53,604 nucleotides of DNA from Clostridiales bacterium (GTDB lineage: Bacteria > Bacillota > Clostridia > Christensenellales > Borkfalkiaceae): the NCBI GenBank assembly GCA_015071005.1, contig SVIG01000010.1, positions 1 through 53,604 of the forward strand, written 5' to 3'. The notes beneath the pieces are model-generated. The model had not been told where the DNA came from. It searched no databases and saw only the letters and a program-made list of their open reading frames with translations. Below are positions 25,476 to 32,768 of the stretch, in pieces; position 1 is the stretch's first letter; each line of letters starts with the position of its first letter. The position numbers and the translations under genes are program-made.

Positions 25476-25514
25476 AAAAATAGGCGATACCCTGCTTGGG
25501 TATCGCCTATTTTT
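25476..25514 (+). terminator. Terminator of the AraC regulator gene
   Basis: Perfect 17-bp inverted repeat (AAAAATAGGCGATACCC / GGGTATCGCCTATTTTT, loop TGCTT). A diverged copy including the preceding TTCGTGCATAT lies at 27027-27075. Confidence 0.87.
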
Positions 25515-25916
25515 GTTTTGTGGCTTTTTGTAATGAGCCCTTCGTGCGCTCTTGTGGTGCGGACGAACGATTATGCAGTAAAACGATTTTTAATACTAAA
25601 TTAACCCCATTATATCATACCCCCTAAAATAAAGCAAACAAACGAACCCGCTCGGATTCGTTTGTTTGCCACTGTATATCATAGATTTTTGCTTTGTCAA
25701 CAGGGTACTGCCAACTTTTTTTATGATTTTTATATTGTTGTATAAATAGTAAGACAAAAATCGACAAATTCTTGTCGAAATTTGTCGATTTACTGGATCG
25801 AGTGAACTTTGATAATAATAAATAACACCGCCGCCGAAATTTTAACAACAAAAGTTTTTGCCCTATCCGTTTTTGCGTAACGCTTTGCCAAAAAACAGTT
25901 GAATAATTTATAACTA
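25515..25916. other. Non-coding stretch with a tRNA 3'-end remnant and an inverted repeat
   Basis: No credible gene. At 25555-25567 is TGGTGCGGACGAA, identical to the first 13 bases (read on the plus strand) of the nearby tRNA-Leu 3' end. At 25758-25791 AAATCGACAAAT and ATTTGTCGATTT form a 12-bp inverted repeat with a 10-base loop, which may be an operator or bidirectional hairpin. The rest is AT-rich and lacks signals I can name. Confidence 0.5.
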
Positions 25917-26642
25917 TCAATCGTTAAAAGCCGCGTTTACCGCCTTGATTACAATTTTACGTTCATCATCGCTTACGGGTTCGTCAAAATCATCAAAGTC
26001 ATTATTTGTGATATCTTTCCCCGTTAACGCTTTATACCAAGTCAACGCCAACAAATATCTTCCTGGGCCCAAAGATGCGTGGAAGGTATCTCTATGGATT
26101 TTCCCCATGCCCATTTTCGTTGCGTTGAGCATGGCTTGCCCGCACGGAATAATACCATCTGCGTGAATTGCTTGCGCCGCCTTCGCGTAGGCTTCGCGGA
26201 TGTCCTTGAACATTGCATCTGCGCTATCATATCCGCCAATATCTCTCAATCGTTCGCTTCCGTTTTCGTATGCCCAAGTTTGGTGCATATAGATTTTGGA
26301 ATGGGGACAATACTTCTTTACATATTCCAACAAGTTTTCCAAATACGGCGTATACGTTTCATAATGCGCACTCAAATGGCTTGCCTGCTGCAAAGTAATA
26401 ACGTCCCAATCATCACTGATAAGAAGCTGCTTTATTGATACTGTTAAACCAGGACAATCCCCGTTGTATTCAAACGCGTAATCCGCTTTATCTTCCAAAG
26501 AATTAAGATAATGCCTTCTCAATGAACACCCACCAATATCCAAATTTACAGTCTTAAATGTATCCCCTTCTTTTTTTGCTAATCTATACAAATATCTTTG
26601 TGCGTCTTGCGAAAAGCTATTGCCTATGGATAAAATCTTCAT
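25917..26642 (-). CDS. SGNH/GDSL-like hydrolase of the DUF4886 type
   Basis: 241 residues. Starts with ILSIGNSFSQDAQRYL, the block I nucleophile-Ser region of DUF4886 proteins, and has the C-terminal D-x2-H pair (DTFHASLGPGRYLLAL, near 190-205) expected of SGNH hydrolases; DVITLQQASH and MHQTWAYENGS are also family-like. These enzymes are esterases or carbohydrate deacylases; the substrate is unknown. No signal peptide, so probably cytosolic. It stands alone, downstream of a repeat-rich gap, with AAGGAGG just before the ATG. Confidence 0.82.
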   Translation of the reverse strand: MKILSIGNSFSQDAQRYLYRLAKKEGDTFKTVNLDIGGCSLRRHYLNSLEDKADYAFEYNGDCPGLTVSIKQLLISDDWDVITLQQASHLSAHYETYTPYLENLLEYVKKYCPHSKIYMHQTWAYENGSERLRDIGGYDSADAMFKDIREAYAKAAQAIHADGIIPCGQAMLNATKMGMGKIHRDTFHASLGPGRYLLALTWYKALTGKDITNNDFDDFDEPVSDDERKIVIKAVNAAFND

Positions 26643-26843
26643 TTTTCGTCGTTTTCACAACCTCCTTTTCAACTTTACAATAATTATAACAAAATTAACC
26701 CAAAAAAACAAGTATATTATTGAATTTTTTACGGATGTATGGTATTTTCGACACCCTAACAGGGTTCGTCGGAGCGTGTTGCCGAAAACTTCGTTTTTCC
26801 CTCGCGTGAACAATGTTTCCCTTTATGTTCGTGCCACAAAAAA

Positions 26844-26891
26844 AACGCACCCACAAAGGGTGCGTTCGCGTGGTGCGGACAAAGGGACTTG
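26844..26891. repeat. Hairpin followed by a tRNA-Leu 3'-end remnant
   Basis: 9-bp stem (AACGCACCC / GGGTGCGTT) at 26844-26866, then at 26871-26891 a 21-base stretch matching the tRNA-Leu 3' end at 30632 in 19 positions (TGGTGCGGAC-AAAGGGACTTG). No intact tRNA is present. Probably a scar of integration or of a duplicated tRNA. Confidence 0.6.
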
Positions 26892-27221
26892 CGCCTTTAG
26901 CGGCGCGCCCCGCTCGGCAATTATCAATTGCCGCCTTTGCCATCATCTTTATCCTTATCCAAGCTTCGCAAGGCAAAGCGTTTTGCTCTCACAAAACGGC
27001 TCCCACCCTCAAATCCCTTCGTATTCGTGCATATCGAAAAATAGGCGACACCCTACTTGGGCATCGCCTATTTTTTGTGTAAGATAACCAATTTTGATAC
27101 AATTTCAAAATGGGTTCATTTTTAGAGTGAATGGGTTCAAAAATTTTCGCCTTATGGGTTCACTTTCTTCGACAATGGGTTCAAACGCCCTAAAAATGGG
27201 TTCACTTCTATTTTTTAGAAT
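26892..27221. other. Non-coding stretch with a diverged terminator copy and a motif array
   Basis: No credible gene. A hairpin at 27037-27075 is a mutated copy of the terminator at 25476-25514 (same 11-base lead-in, stem changes that break two pairs). From 27110 the array of ATGGGTTCA motifs begins. The remainder (26892-27030) shows nothing I can assign. Confidence 0.45.
27110..27204 (+). repeat. Array of five ATGGGTTCA motifs at about 21-bp spacing
   Basis: Identical 9-mers start at 27110, 27131, 27154, 27175 and 27196 (steps 21, 23, 21, 21), separated by unrelated 12-14 base spacers. Copies are on one strand and not in one reading frame. Function unknown; the spacing fits binding on one face of the helix. 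Confidence 0.85.
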
Positions 27222-27881
27222 TTATAAGCGCAAAAAATAATAATTTCCATCGTAATACAATTCATTAGCTTTATAAACTTTTGATATCTTACCTAAATTC
27301 GGCAAAGAGAAATGATAAGGGTGATAGGATTTTAATACTTCGTAGTTCTTGCCATCAATTTCTCGTTCTCCCACAATTTCTTCACACGCCCTATCTATCG
27401 CAATTCTAAATTCTGTTTGATAGCTATAACTTATATTTTTACGAAAAATACAATCCGACCAATCATCACTCACAAAGCAATCCTTAAAATATCGATACGG
27501 CAAATAATTTATACAACCATACGCCGCGCGATATTCATCTTTATTTGCTAAAAAGTATTCTAAAAAAGATTTATACTCAAAAAGCACTAAACAACCATTC
27601 TCCAAGTCGTCATCGAAAAAATCTTCAAAGAGCCGTTCATCAAGTTTGATTGTATTATTTTTAATGTCATTATCTTCAATCGCAGTACAACACCAAACAG
27701 GACGATTTCGATTTTTATACATAAGGTGTGTCGGGGATGCAAGCCCCTCATATTTATCTAATTGCTTGCCTTTTTTTTCTTCCATTAACGCATAATACAT
27801 AGCAGCGTTCATGTATAAACCTTTCGTCAACAAATATTCTAAATGTTCTTCTTTTATAAATTTAATTAAGTATTTTGGCAT
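27222..27881 (-). CDS. Uncharacterised protein, accessory-type
   Basis: 219 residues from the chosen start. I do not recognise a named domain. The opening pattern (KYLIKFIKEEHLEYLLTKG, LYMNAAMYYA, then D-K-Y-EG) resembles small hypothetical proteins often found in mobile or accessory regions. No signal peptide or membrane segment; aromatic-rich and mixed charge. ATG 27881 is preferred to ATG 27920 because AGGA precedes it at a suitable distance and it avoids overlap with the upstream lipoprotein gene, whose stop is 29 bases earlier. Base composition is clearly AT-richer than the housekeeping genes, as for its upstream neighbour, suggesting joint acquisition. Confidence 0.7.
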   Translation of the reverse strand: MPKYLIKFIKEEHLEYLLTKGLYMNAAMYYALMEEKKGKQLDKYEGLASPTHLMYKNRNRPVWCCTAIEDNDIKNNTIKLDERLFEDFFDDDLENGCLVLFEYKSFLEYFLANKDEYRAAYGCINYLPYRYFKDCFVSDDWSDCIFRKNISYSYQTEFRIAIDRACEEIVGEREIDGKNYEVLKSYHPYHFSLPNLGKISKVYKANELYYDGNYYFLRL

Positions 27882-27910
27882 TTCAATTTTTCCTGTAACA
27901 ATAAAGTAAT

Positions 27911-29899
27911 TTATTCCCAATACAATTTAGGCAACTCACCGTCAACAATAATCCAAACGGCAGTTGGATCGTTTTTCAAATTTTCCTCATTTGTATATTC
28001 ATTAAATATATTATTGTCTAAATAAAAACTTCTTTTATAAAATTCGGCTGCTTCGATTTTTGTTCCATTTGCACCATATTCTCCGCCTAAATAGGGATAA
28101 TGCGGAATTTTTAATTCATTATTTGTATAACAATTATTTATGCTACATACATAATTAGAATCATCGCTCTGTATGCCACTTATGGTAAATATATAAGTGG
28201 TAACAATTGTGATATTGCCCATCGCCACACAAGAATTGAAAGTATTATTTTTTCCAATACCCACAATACCACTCAATTCCCGTCGACTCTTTGATTGTAT
28301 ATCCATTTCGATGTTTGTATAGCACTTTTCTAAAGTAGACGAATCGCTTTTCCCTACAATTCCACCCACTACGGTTGTACCATTTACCACATCATTATTT
28401 GACATATGTATAGTTCCGATAACATATGAATTTGTAATTTTCCCTAAACTGCTAAAACCTGACACACCGCCTAAACAAGTCAACGAACTTACTTCACTTG
28501 TTTCTATAATCTTAACATCTAATTCCACTCGGGATGCATTAATCTCACCATTTACATTAAATGCGCAAATTCCACCAATACAACTATCTTGCACGGTCTC
28601 ATTAAATTCTAAAAGCACCGAACAATTAGAAATCAATCCTTTATTATATATGAGCATTCCCCCATAAACAATTTGATAATCTTCAACATTTAAGCAGGAT
28701 GCAATTTTACAATTTTCAATTATTAAATTTTTTATAGTCCCTTCATTTGAAACGAACAACGAATTTTCACTATTTTTTAAAGTATATCCATTCCCATTTA
28801 AAACGCCTAAAAAGTTTTCAATAGACACCACTTCTTTGCCTGTAAAATCCAAATCGTTCTTTAATATGTAAATACAGTCATTATTTGAGTTAATAAGATT
28901 AAAATCATCAACGGTTTCTATCTCTTTTTCCCACTTCGCATATAAAATAAAATCTTGCTCATTTAACGAAATCTCATATACCCCCTGTTCTTCAAGAATT
29001 GTATTTTCTCCTTTATTTTTTGTCCAGCCAACAAACTTAAAACCATTTTTTATAAAGCCGTTTTTATTCAACGTAATAGTTGTACCGATTTGAACTATTT
29101 GTTCTTTTGTTTCCCCGCCATCACTACCATTACCGTCATACCGAATGGCAATTTTTATTTCTTCCCATTTAGCATATAAATTTAATTTTTGACTTTTTTG
29201 CAAAATTACGCTCGTAAACATTTCTCCGCTATAATCTTCATTAAAATACCAGCCCATAAATTTATAGCCACTTCTCGATGGGGTGGGAAAATTTGAAACT
29301 ACCAAAGTCGTTTCGGAATAATATTCGTAATTTTCAATTTTATCATCATATGAATAATTTAATGTAACTTGACAATCTTTCGGTGCATTTTCCAACTTTA
29401 TTATTACACTTTCACTTTTAAGAATTTTACCATTATGTATAATTAACTTTAAATCTTTTATAGCAACATCTTTTCCTACTTCGAAAAACAAATAATACTC
29501 TTTTGTTACTGTAACTGATTGGCTTATATCATTATAACCATTAGCATAACCTTTCACTATGCTTTGTTGATTAATTTTAGCCCCATTGTATGTGAGCCAT
29601 ACATCCGTAGCATCTGCTTTAAAGACTTCTGAGCTACCATTATATACACGAAGACCAATAACCAAAAATTTATCATCAGTAGTATAATTGTAAAACCCAT
29701 CTGAAATTTGATATTTTTCTTTACATTCATATATTTCAAATGAAACCCCAGTTTCAAAATAAGCTGTTTCATTCATAAAGATTTCATTTGAAATTGCGGA
29801 TGATTCGCTGTCATTTGCATTTTCACAGCCAATAAAAAATACACCAAATACAATCAGAAATAAAAAACATAAAAAGAAATTAAAAATACGATTTTTCAT
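27911..29899 (-). CDS. Surface lipoprotein with InlB-type repeats and GLUG-like repeats
   Basis: 662 residues. Signal peptide with lipobox FIGC predicts outer-face lipidation. About 45-150: a beta-rich domain like DUF4352/telokin-type (KFLVIGLRVYNGSSEVF). About 170-325: two Listeria-Bacteroides (InlB B) repeats ending in GYKFMGWYFNEDYS...LYAKWE and GFKFVGWTKN...LYAKWE. About 330-600: repeats with GGI-x-G and N-C or N-S-Y, like GLUG motifs, often in adhesins. An adhesion or surface-binding role is inferred. ATG 29899 follows AGAAGGAGTGG. Preceded by a promoter, a long structured leader and an attenuator-like terminator. AT-rich; probably acquired. Confidence 0.8.
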   Translation of the reverse strand: MKNRIFNFFLCFLFLIVFGVFFIGCENANDSESSAISNEIFMNETAYFETGVSFEIYECKEKYQISDGFYNYTTDDKFLVIGLRVYNGSSEVFKADATDVWLTYNGAKINQQSIVKGYANGYNDISQSVTVTKEYYLFFEVGKDVAIKDLKLIIHNGKILKSESVIIKLENAPKDCQVTLNYSYDDKIENYEYYSETTLVVSNFPTPSRSGYKFMGWYFNEDYSGEMFTSVILQKSQKLNLYAKWEEIKIAIRYDGNGSDGGETKEQIVQIGTTITLNKNGFIKNGFKFVGWTKNKGENTILEEQGVYEISLNEQDFILYAKWEKEIETVDDFNLINSNNDCIYILKNDLDFTGKEVVSIENFLGVLNGNGYTLKNSENSLFVSNEGTIKNLIIENCKIASCLNVEDYQIVYGGMLIYNKGLISNCSVLLEFNETVQDSCIGGICAFNVNGEINASRVELDVKIIETSEVSSLTCLGGVSGFSSLGKITNSYVIGTIHMSNNDVVNGTTVVGGIVGKSDSSTLEKCYTNIEMDIQSKSRRELSGIVGIGKNNTFNSCVAMGNITIVTTYIFTISGIQSDDSNYVCSINNCYTNNELKIPHYPYLGGEYGANGTKIEAAEFYKRSFYLDNNIFNEYTNEENLKNDPTAVWIIVDGELPKLYWE

Positions 29900-29929
29900 A
29901 AAACAACCACTCCTTCTAAATATAAAAAA

Positions 29930-29950
29930 TGCGCCCCATAAAGAGACGCA
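29930..29950 (-). terminator. Attenuator-like terminator before the lipoprotein gene
   Basis: On the minus strand TGCGTCTC pairs with GGGGCGCA (8 bp, two G-T) and is followed by six T. It lies about 13 bases before the ribosome site. GAGAGATGCG at 29959-29968 could pair with its left arm instead, giving an antiterminated state. Confidence 0.6.
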
Positions 29951-29973
29951 CGAAAAACGCATCTCTCAATGTT

Positions 29974-30062
29974 GCTACACATCTGCCCAAGCAGGGGAAG
30001 AGAGAATACATTTTTACCAAAATAGTATTCTCCCCAGCAAGGGCGTTATTCAGATGTGTAGC
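29974..30062 (-). ncRNA. Long structured leader RNA or small RNA of unknown class
   Basis: An 89-nt near-palindrome: outer arms GCTACACATCTG/CAGATGTGTAGC (12 bp perfect), inner GCCC/GGGC, GC/GC and GGGG/CCCC helices with small symmetric loops, and GAGAATAC/GTATTCTC closing the tip. It starts at the predicted transcription start of the promoter at 30069-30097 and is followed by a terminator, so it can be a free RNA of about 140 nt or a riboswitch-like leader. It matches no class I know. Confidence 0.6.
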
Positions 30063-30068
30063 GTATTT

Positions 30069-30097
30069 AGTATATCATTTTCAAGGTTAATTGTCAA
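30069..30097 (-). promoter_or_regulatory. Promoter of the structured leader and lipoprotein gene
   Basis: Leftward TTGACA, 17-base spacer, TATACT; start point near 30062, exactly at the outer stem of the leader RNA. Confidence 0.8.
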
Positions 30098-30120
30098 TGA
30101 ATTTGGGTGTCTTCGCTTAA

Positions 30121-30306
30121 TCAAATATAAGGGTTGTTGATAAAATTCCAAATATTTCCCATATTCAAAGTTGTATCCACTTTTATCATCTTTTGAACCT
30201 TTATCTTATTTTTATCAGACAACTTATCAAAATCTTTTCGTATTTCTTCTACTTTATTTTTCAATTTAGCTAAAAACTCGGCAAATTCCCTATCTTCATT
30301 CATCAT
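30121..30306 (-). CDS. Small charged helical protein, unknown
   Basis: 61 residues. No recognised family. Residues about 3-45 are strongly charged with heptad-like spacing of hydrophobics (FAEFLAKLKNKVEEI, then KDFDKLSDKNKIKV), suggesting a helical hairpin or coiled coil; the C-terminus (IWNFINNPYI) is not charged. I think it is real because it has GGAGAG 5 bases before the ATG and a good promoter 25-50 bases upstream. Such small proteins in accessory regions may be regulators or antitoxin-like, but nothing in the sequence shows this. The motif array at 30400-30488 lies just upstream of its promoter. Confidence 0.65.
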   Translation of the reverse strand: MMNEDREFAEFLAKLKNKVEEIRKDFDKLSDKNKIKVQKMIKVDTTLNMGNIWNFINNPYI

Positions 30307-30329
30307 AATATCTCTCCTGTTTTCTTTAT

Positions 30330-30358
30330 ATTATACCATATATTGACAAAAATTTCAA
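30330..30358 (-). promoter_or_regulatory. Promoter of the 61-residue protein gene
   Basis: Leftward TTGAAA, 17-base spacer, TATAAT, about 25 bases upstream of the start codon. Confidence 0.75.
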
Positions 30359-30399
30359 GCCTTTGCTTGGGCTAATAATGGACTAATCGTGGACACAAT

Positions 30400-30488
30400 T
30401 TTAACGATTACACCCATACTTTTAATGATTTGGGCATCTTTTTAACGATTGCCCATAATTTTAACGTTTACCCCATAATTTTAACGAT
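30400..30488. repeat. Array of five TTTAACGAT-like motifs at about 20-bp spacing
   Basis: Starts at 30400, 30421, 30441, 30460 and 30480 (steps 21, 20, 19, 20); three copies are exact, the second is TTTAATGAT and the fourth TTTAACGTT. Spacers often contain CCCAT. The array lies 45-130 bp upstream of the -35 box of the leftward small-protein promoter. Confidence 0.8.
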
Positions 30489-30490
30489 TA

Positions 30491-30565
30491 GGTTGCGTAA
30501 AAAAAGTAGGCGCAACCAAAAAGCAGGGTTTTGACGATAATTTCTCTTTCAAAACCCTGCTTTTT
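30491..30565. repeat. Two adjacent inverted repeats
   Basis: GGTTGCG/CGCAACC (30491-30517) is directly followed by a perfect 17-bp inverted repeat AAAAAGCAGGGTTTTGA/TCAAAACCCTGCTTTTT (30518-30534 and 30549-30565). The latter could be a bidirectional terminator. Confidence 0.7.
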
Positions 30566-30585
30566 GCCGTTTTTATGTAAAAAAG

Positions 30586-30624
30586 ACGGTAATTTTGATA
30601 CTTTTCTTGTATCAAAATTACCGT
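30586..30624 (-). terminator. Terminator of tRNA-Leu
   Basis: Perfect 16-bp inverted repeat (ACGGTAATTTTGATAC / GTATCAAAATTACCGT, 7-base loop) 7 bases after the tRNA CCA, followed on the minus strand by CTTTTTT. Confidence 0.85.
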
Positions 30625-30631
30625 CCAATCC

Positions 30632-30716
30632 TGGTGCGGACGAAGGGATTTGAACCCACACGGTGTTACCCACAGGAACCTGAAACCTGCGCGTCTGCCA
30701 ATTTCGCCACGTCCGC
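30632..30716 (-). tRNA. tRNA-Leu (anticodon CAG)
   Basis: Leftward 85-nt class II tRNA: acceptor GCGGACG/CGTCCGC with discriminator A and encoded CCA, D-loop AAATTGGCAGA, anticodon stem CAGGT/TCCTG with loop TTCAGGT (CAG, codon CUG), long variable arm, T-arm GTGGGTTCAAATCC. It follows the pepE gene by 20 bases and may be cotranscribed. Confidence 0.96.
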
Positions 30717-30736
30717 GTATTCTTCGAAAATCGCTT

Positions 30737-31432
30737 TTATACGATTTCCGTCTTTTGTATTGCCCCGTCCTTGCGCTCTATCTTCCAGGCTTTTCCGCCG
30801 CTCGATACGCTACCGACAATTTCTCCGTCCTCGATAATGAGAGCCGCGTTGTCTTCAATTCCGTAAGCACAGTCGAAATTATAGCATACAATTTCGTCAA
30901 AGTCAAGCATTCTCGAGCCGTAATGCGGGGAAATTTTCCCTTCAATCCAACCCAAACCTTCAAACATCGCGTACTTGTCCCCTTCGCCAAGCGCCGCTTC
31001 GGAATCCGTGTAAATATCCGTAAACCAACAAATCGCGCCCGCCGAAAGTCCTGCGATAATCACGCCTCGCTCGTATGCGGCTTTGAGAAACTCTAATAAG
31101 CCCGTTTTCTTCCAATGCTCGATCATAAACACGGTGTCGCCGCCACCCACGTAGATTAAGTCCGCCTTTTCAAACTTGGCTTTCATTTTTTCCATGTCTA
31201 CGTCCTTAAACACGGTGAGCGCAACGTCCGTTTTAATATTGAAAATCCCCGTATATACCTTGTGGAAGGTATTATAATAGGGCATAAAATCATGGCTGGC
31301 AGTAGGAATAAACAGCGCGTTTGCCCTGTTTTCCCCTGCGTGCTCTTTTGCGAGCGTCGCGAGATATTCGTCGATTTTGAGAGTCGTTCTCTCGCGGAGT
31401 TCCCCACCGCCTATCGCTATGATCCGTTTCAT
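30737..31432 (-). CDS. pepE: Peptidase E-like (S51 family) serine peptidase
   Basis: 231 residues. Flavodoxin-like S51 fold: IIAIGGGELRE at the start, YVGGGDTVFM, and the nucleophile elbow GLSAGAICWF (Ser near 132), all typical of alpha-aspartyl dipeptidase E and relatives; the later PHYGSR region matches the family His. PepE cleaves Asp-x dipeptides in the cytosol; related cyanophycinases use the same fold but are longer or exported. Last protein gene of the leftward housekeeping block; GGAAAAGGAAG precedes the ATG. Confidence 0.85.
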   Translation of the reverse strand: MKRIIAIGGGELRERTTLKIDEYLATLAKEHAGENRANALFIPTASHDFMPYYNTFHKVYTGIFNIKTDVALTVFKDVDMEKMKAKFEKADLIYVGGGDTVFMIEHWKKTGLLEFLKAAYERGVIIAGLSAGAICWFTDIYTDSEAALGEGDKYAMFEGLGWIEGKISPHYGSRMLDFDEIVCYNFDCAYGIEDNAALIIEDGEIVGSVSSGGKAWKIERKDGAIQKTEIV

Positions 31433-31449
31433 CTTCCTTTTCCTTTCGT

Positions 31450-31917
31450 TTATCTTGCAATAATCGAGTTTACCTTCTCAATCGCGCCATCGAGCGTTTT
31501 GATTGCTTCCGACACGCTTTCTTCAAAGTCTTGCATGGAAACGTACCCTTCCGACGCCGTATTGACAAGCTTCGTCGCAAGCGCGTCTAAACTATTCGCT
31601 ACCCCGTCAAAAAGCATTTCCTTCTTCACTTCCACCACTTGCAAGACGTACCAAGTCGCTTCTTCCACGCTTGCCGCGAGTTTAAGCAGCTTCGTCGAGC
31701 CCAAGAAGGGGACTTTGTGCTTTGCCGCAAGCAATTTTTCCGCGCACGTTTTCGATTTCACGATTTGTTTTTTGACAAATTCAAAGCGGAGTTCTTTTCT
31801 CGTTCTGCGTTTTCTCAACCCAAGCACCAGCACCGCGACAAAAATGATGGCAAAGCATATGCCGTAGTGCAAAATCATCTTCGCCGCTGCTGACGAAATC
31901 AACAATCCATACAACAT
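31450..31917 (-). CDS. Small membrane-anchored protein, unknown
   Basis: 155 residues. One membrane segment near the N-terminus (about residues 13-34, CFAIIFVAVLVLGL) followed by a basic patch (RKRRTRK) that sets the rest in the cytoplasm. The remaining ~115 residues look alpha-helical with no recognised motif. It lies between mscS and pepE with 4- and 17-base gaps, so it is cotranscribed with them; nothing shows a functional link to the channel. Confidence 0.7.
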   Translation of the reverse strand: MLYGLLISSAAAKMILHYGICFAIIFVAVLVLGLRKRRTRKELRFEFVKKQIVKSKTCAEKLLAAKHKVPFLGSTKLLKLAASVEEATWYVLQVVEVKKEMLFDGVANSLDALATKLVNTASEGYVSMQDFEESVSEAIKTLDGAIEKVNSIIAR

Positions 31918-31921
31918 ACGC

Positions 31922-32755
31922 TTACACCCCCTTATCCGATTTTACCACGTGCACGTCGAGCGTGTCGTAGGGCACTTCGATACCGTTTTCACGGAAGAGT
32001 GTGATAAAGCCTTCGAGCAAATCAAATTTTACGCTCCAAAAATCTTCCACTTTCGCCCAAACGCGAAGGGTAAAATCGAGCGAGCTCGCGCCGTACTCCG
32101 TCAAACGGAAGAAAGGGGCAGGGTCTTTTGCAATACGCTCGTCTTTCGCAACGTAGTCCAAAACGACCTGCTTTACCTTGTCCACGTCCGAATCATAGGA
32201 CACGGAAAGCACCATATCCAATCTACGAACGGGAAGCTTGCTATAATTGATAATCGTCGAGCCGAACACCGTATTATTCGGGATAATGACCGTCAAATTA
32301 TCCGTTGTGAGAAGCTTTACGCTAAACAGCTTGATTTCCTTGACCGTACCCGACGTACCGCCGATATCCACGAAATCCCCTGCCTTGAAAGGTTTGGTGA
32401 AAATCAGCAAAATACCGTTCGCCAAAGACGCGAGCGTGCTTTGCAAGCCGAGCGCAACGGCAAGCATTACGGACGAGAGCCCTGCAATGATGCCTTCCGT
32501 CGAGAATCCAAGCGCCGCGATAAAGATAATGAATAGTACCGTGTACGCGATGAGTGACACAATCGCCGTGATAAAGGATGCCGCAGAGTTGTCAATCTTA
32601 CGGCTCTTCGTCGACGTCTTTTTGACGATTTTCTTGACGATCGAGATTGCCAAAACGCCCACGCACAGCACCACGAGCGCAACGGCGATAATCTTGCCGT
32701 AGCCGTCTGCAAAGTCCCAAACGGCGGACTTAATTTGTTTCCAAAGTTCTTTCAT
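31922..32755 (-). CDS. mscS: Small-conductance mechanosensitive channel, MscS family
   Basis: 277 residues. Three membrane segments in the first ~125 residues, the third being the pore helix with the Gly/Ala pattern (SSVMLAVALGLQSTLASLANGILL), followed by the beta domain (FKAGDFVDIGGTSGTVKEI) and LTTDNLTVIIPNN, the family signature. MscS channels open under membrane tension and release solutes on hypo-osmotic shock. Length fits the minimal MscS class. Member of the leftward operon, 13 bases after upp. Confidence 0.92.
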   Translation of the reverse strand: MKELWKQIKSAVWDFADGYGKIIAVALVVLCVGVLAISIVKKIVKKTSTKSRKIDNSAASFITAIVSLIAYTVLFIIFIAALGFSTEGIIAGLSSVMLAVALGLQSTLASLANGILLIFTKPFKAGDFVDIGGTSGTVKEIKLFSVKLLTTDNLTVIIPNNTVFGSTIINYSKLPVRRLDMVLSVSYDSDVDKVKQVVLDYVAKDERIAKDPAPFFRLTEYGASSLDFTLRVWAKVEDFWSVKFDLLEGFITLFRENGIEVPYDTLDVHVVKSDKGV

Positions 32756-32768
32756 TTTTTACGATTCC

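Noticed and set aside
25624-25920. 98-codon leftward frame beside the DUF4886 gene
   Set aside because: No ribosome site, composition of AT-rich non-coding DNA, and it spans a perfect inverted repeat.
26620-27087. 155-codon rightward frame in the repeat-rich gap
   Set aside because: It runs through two hairpins and a tRNA remnant and has no start signal.
27110-27204. CRISPR array
   Set aside because: The constant part is only 9 bases and the period about 21; no cas gene is in the window.
29974-30062. Known riboswitch or 6S RNA
   Set aside because: I could not align the conserved loops of purine, SAM, TPP, glycine, c-di-GMP, fluoride or preQ1 classes, and it lacks the large central bubble of 6S RNA.
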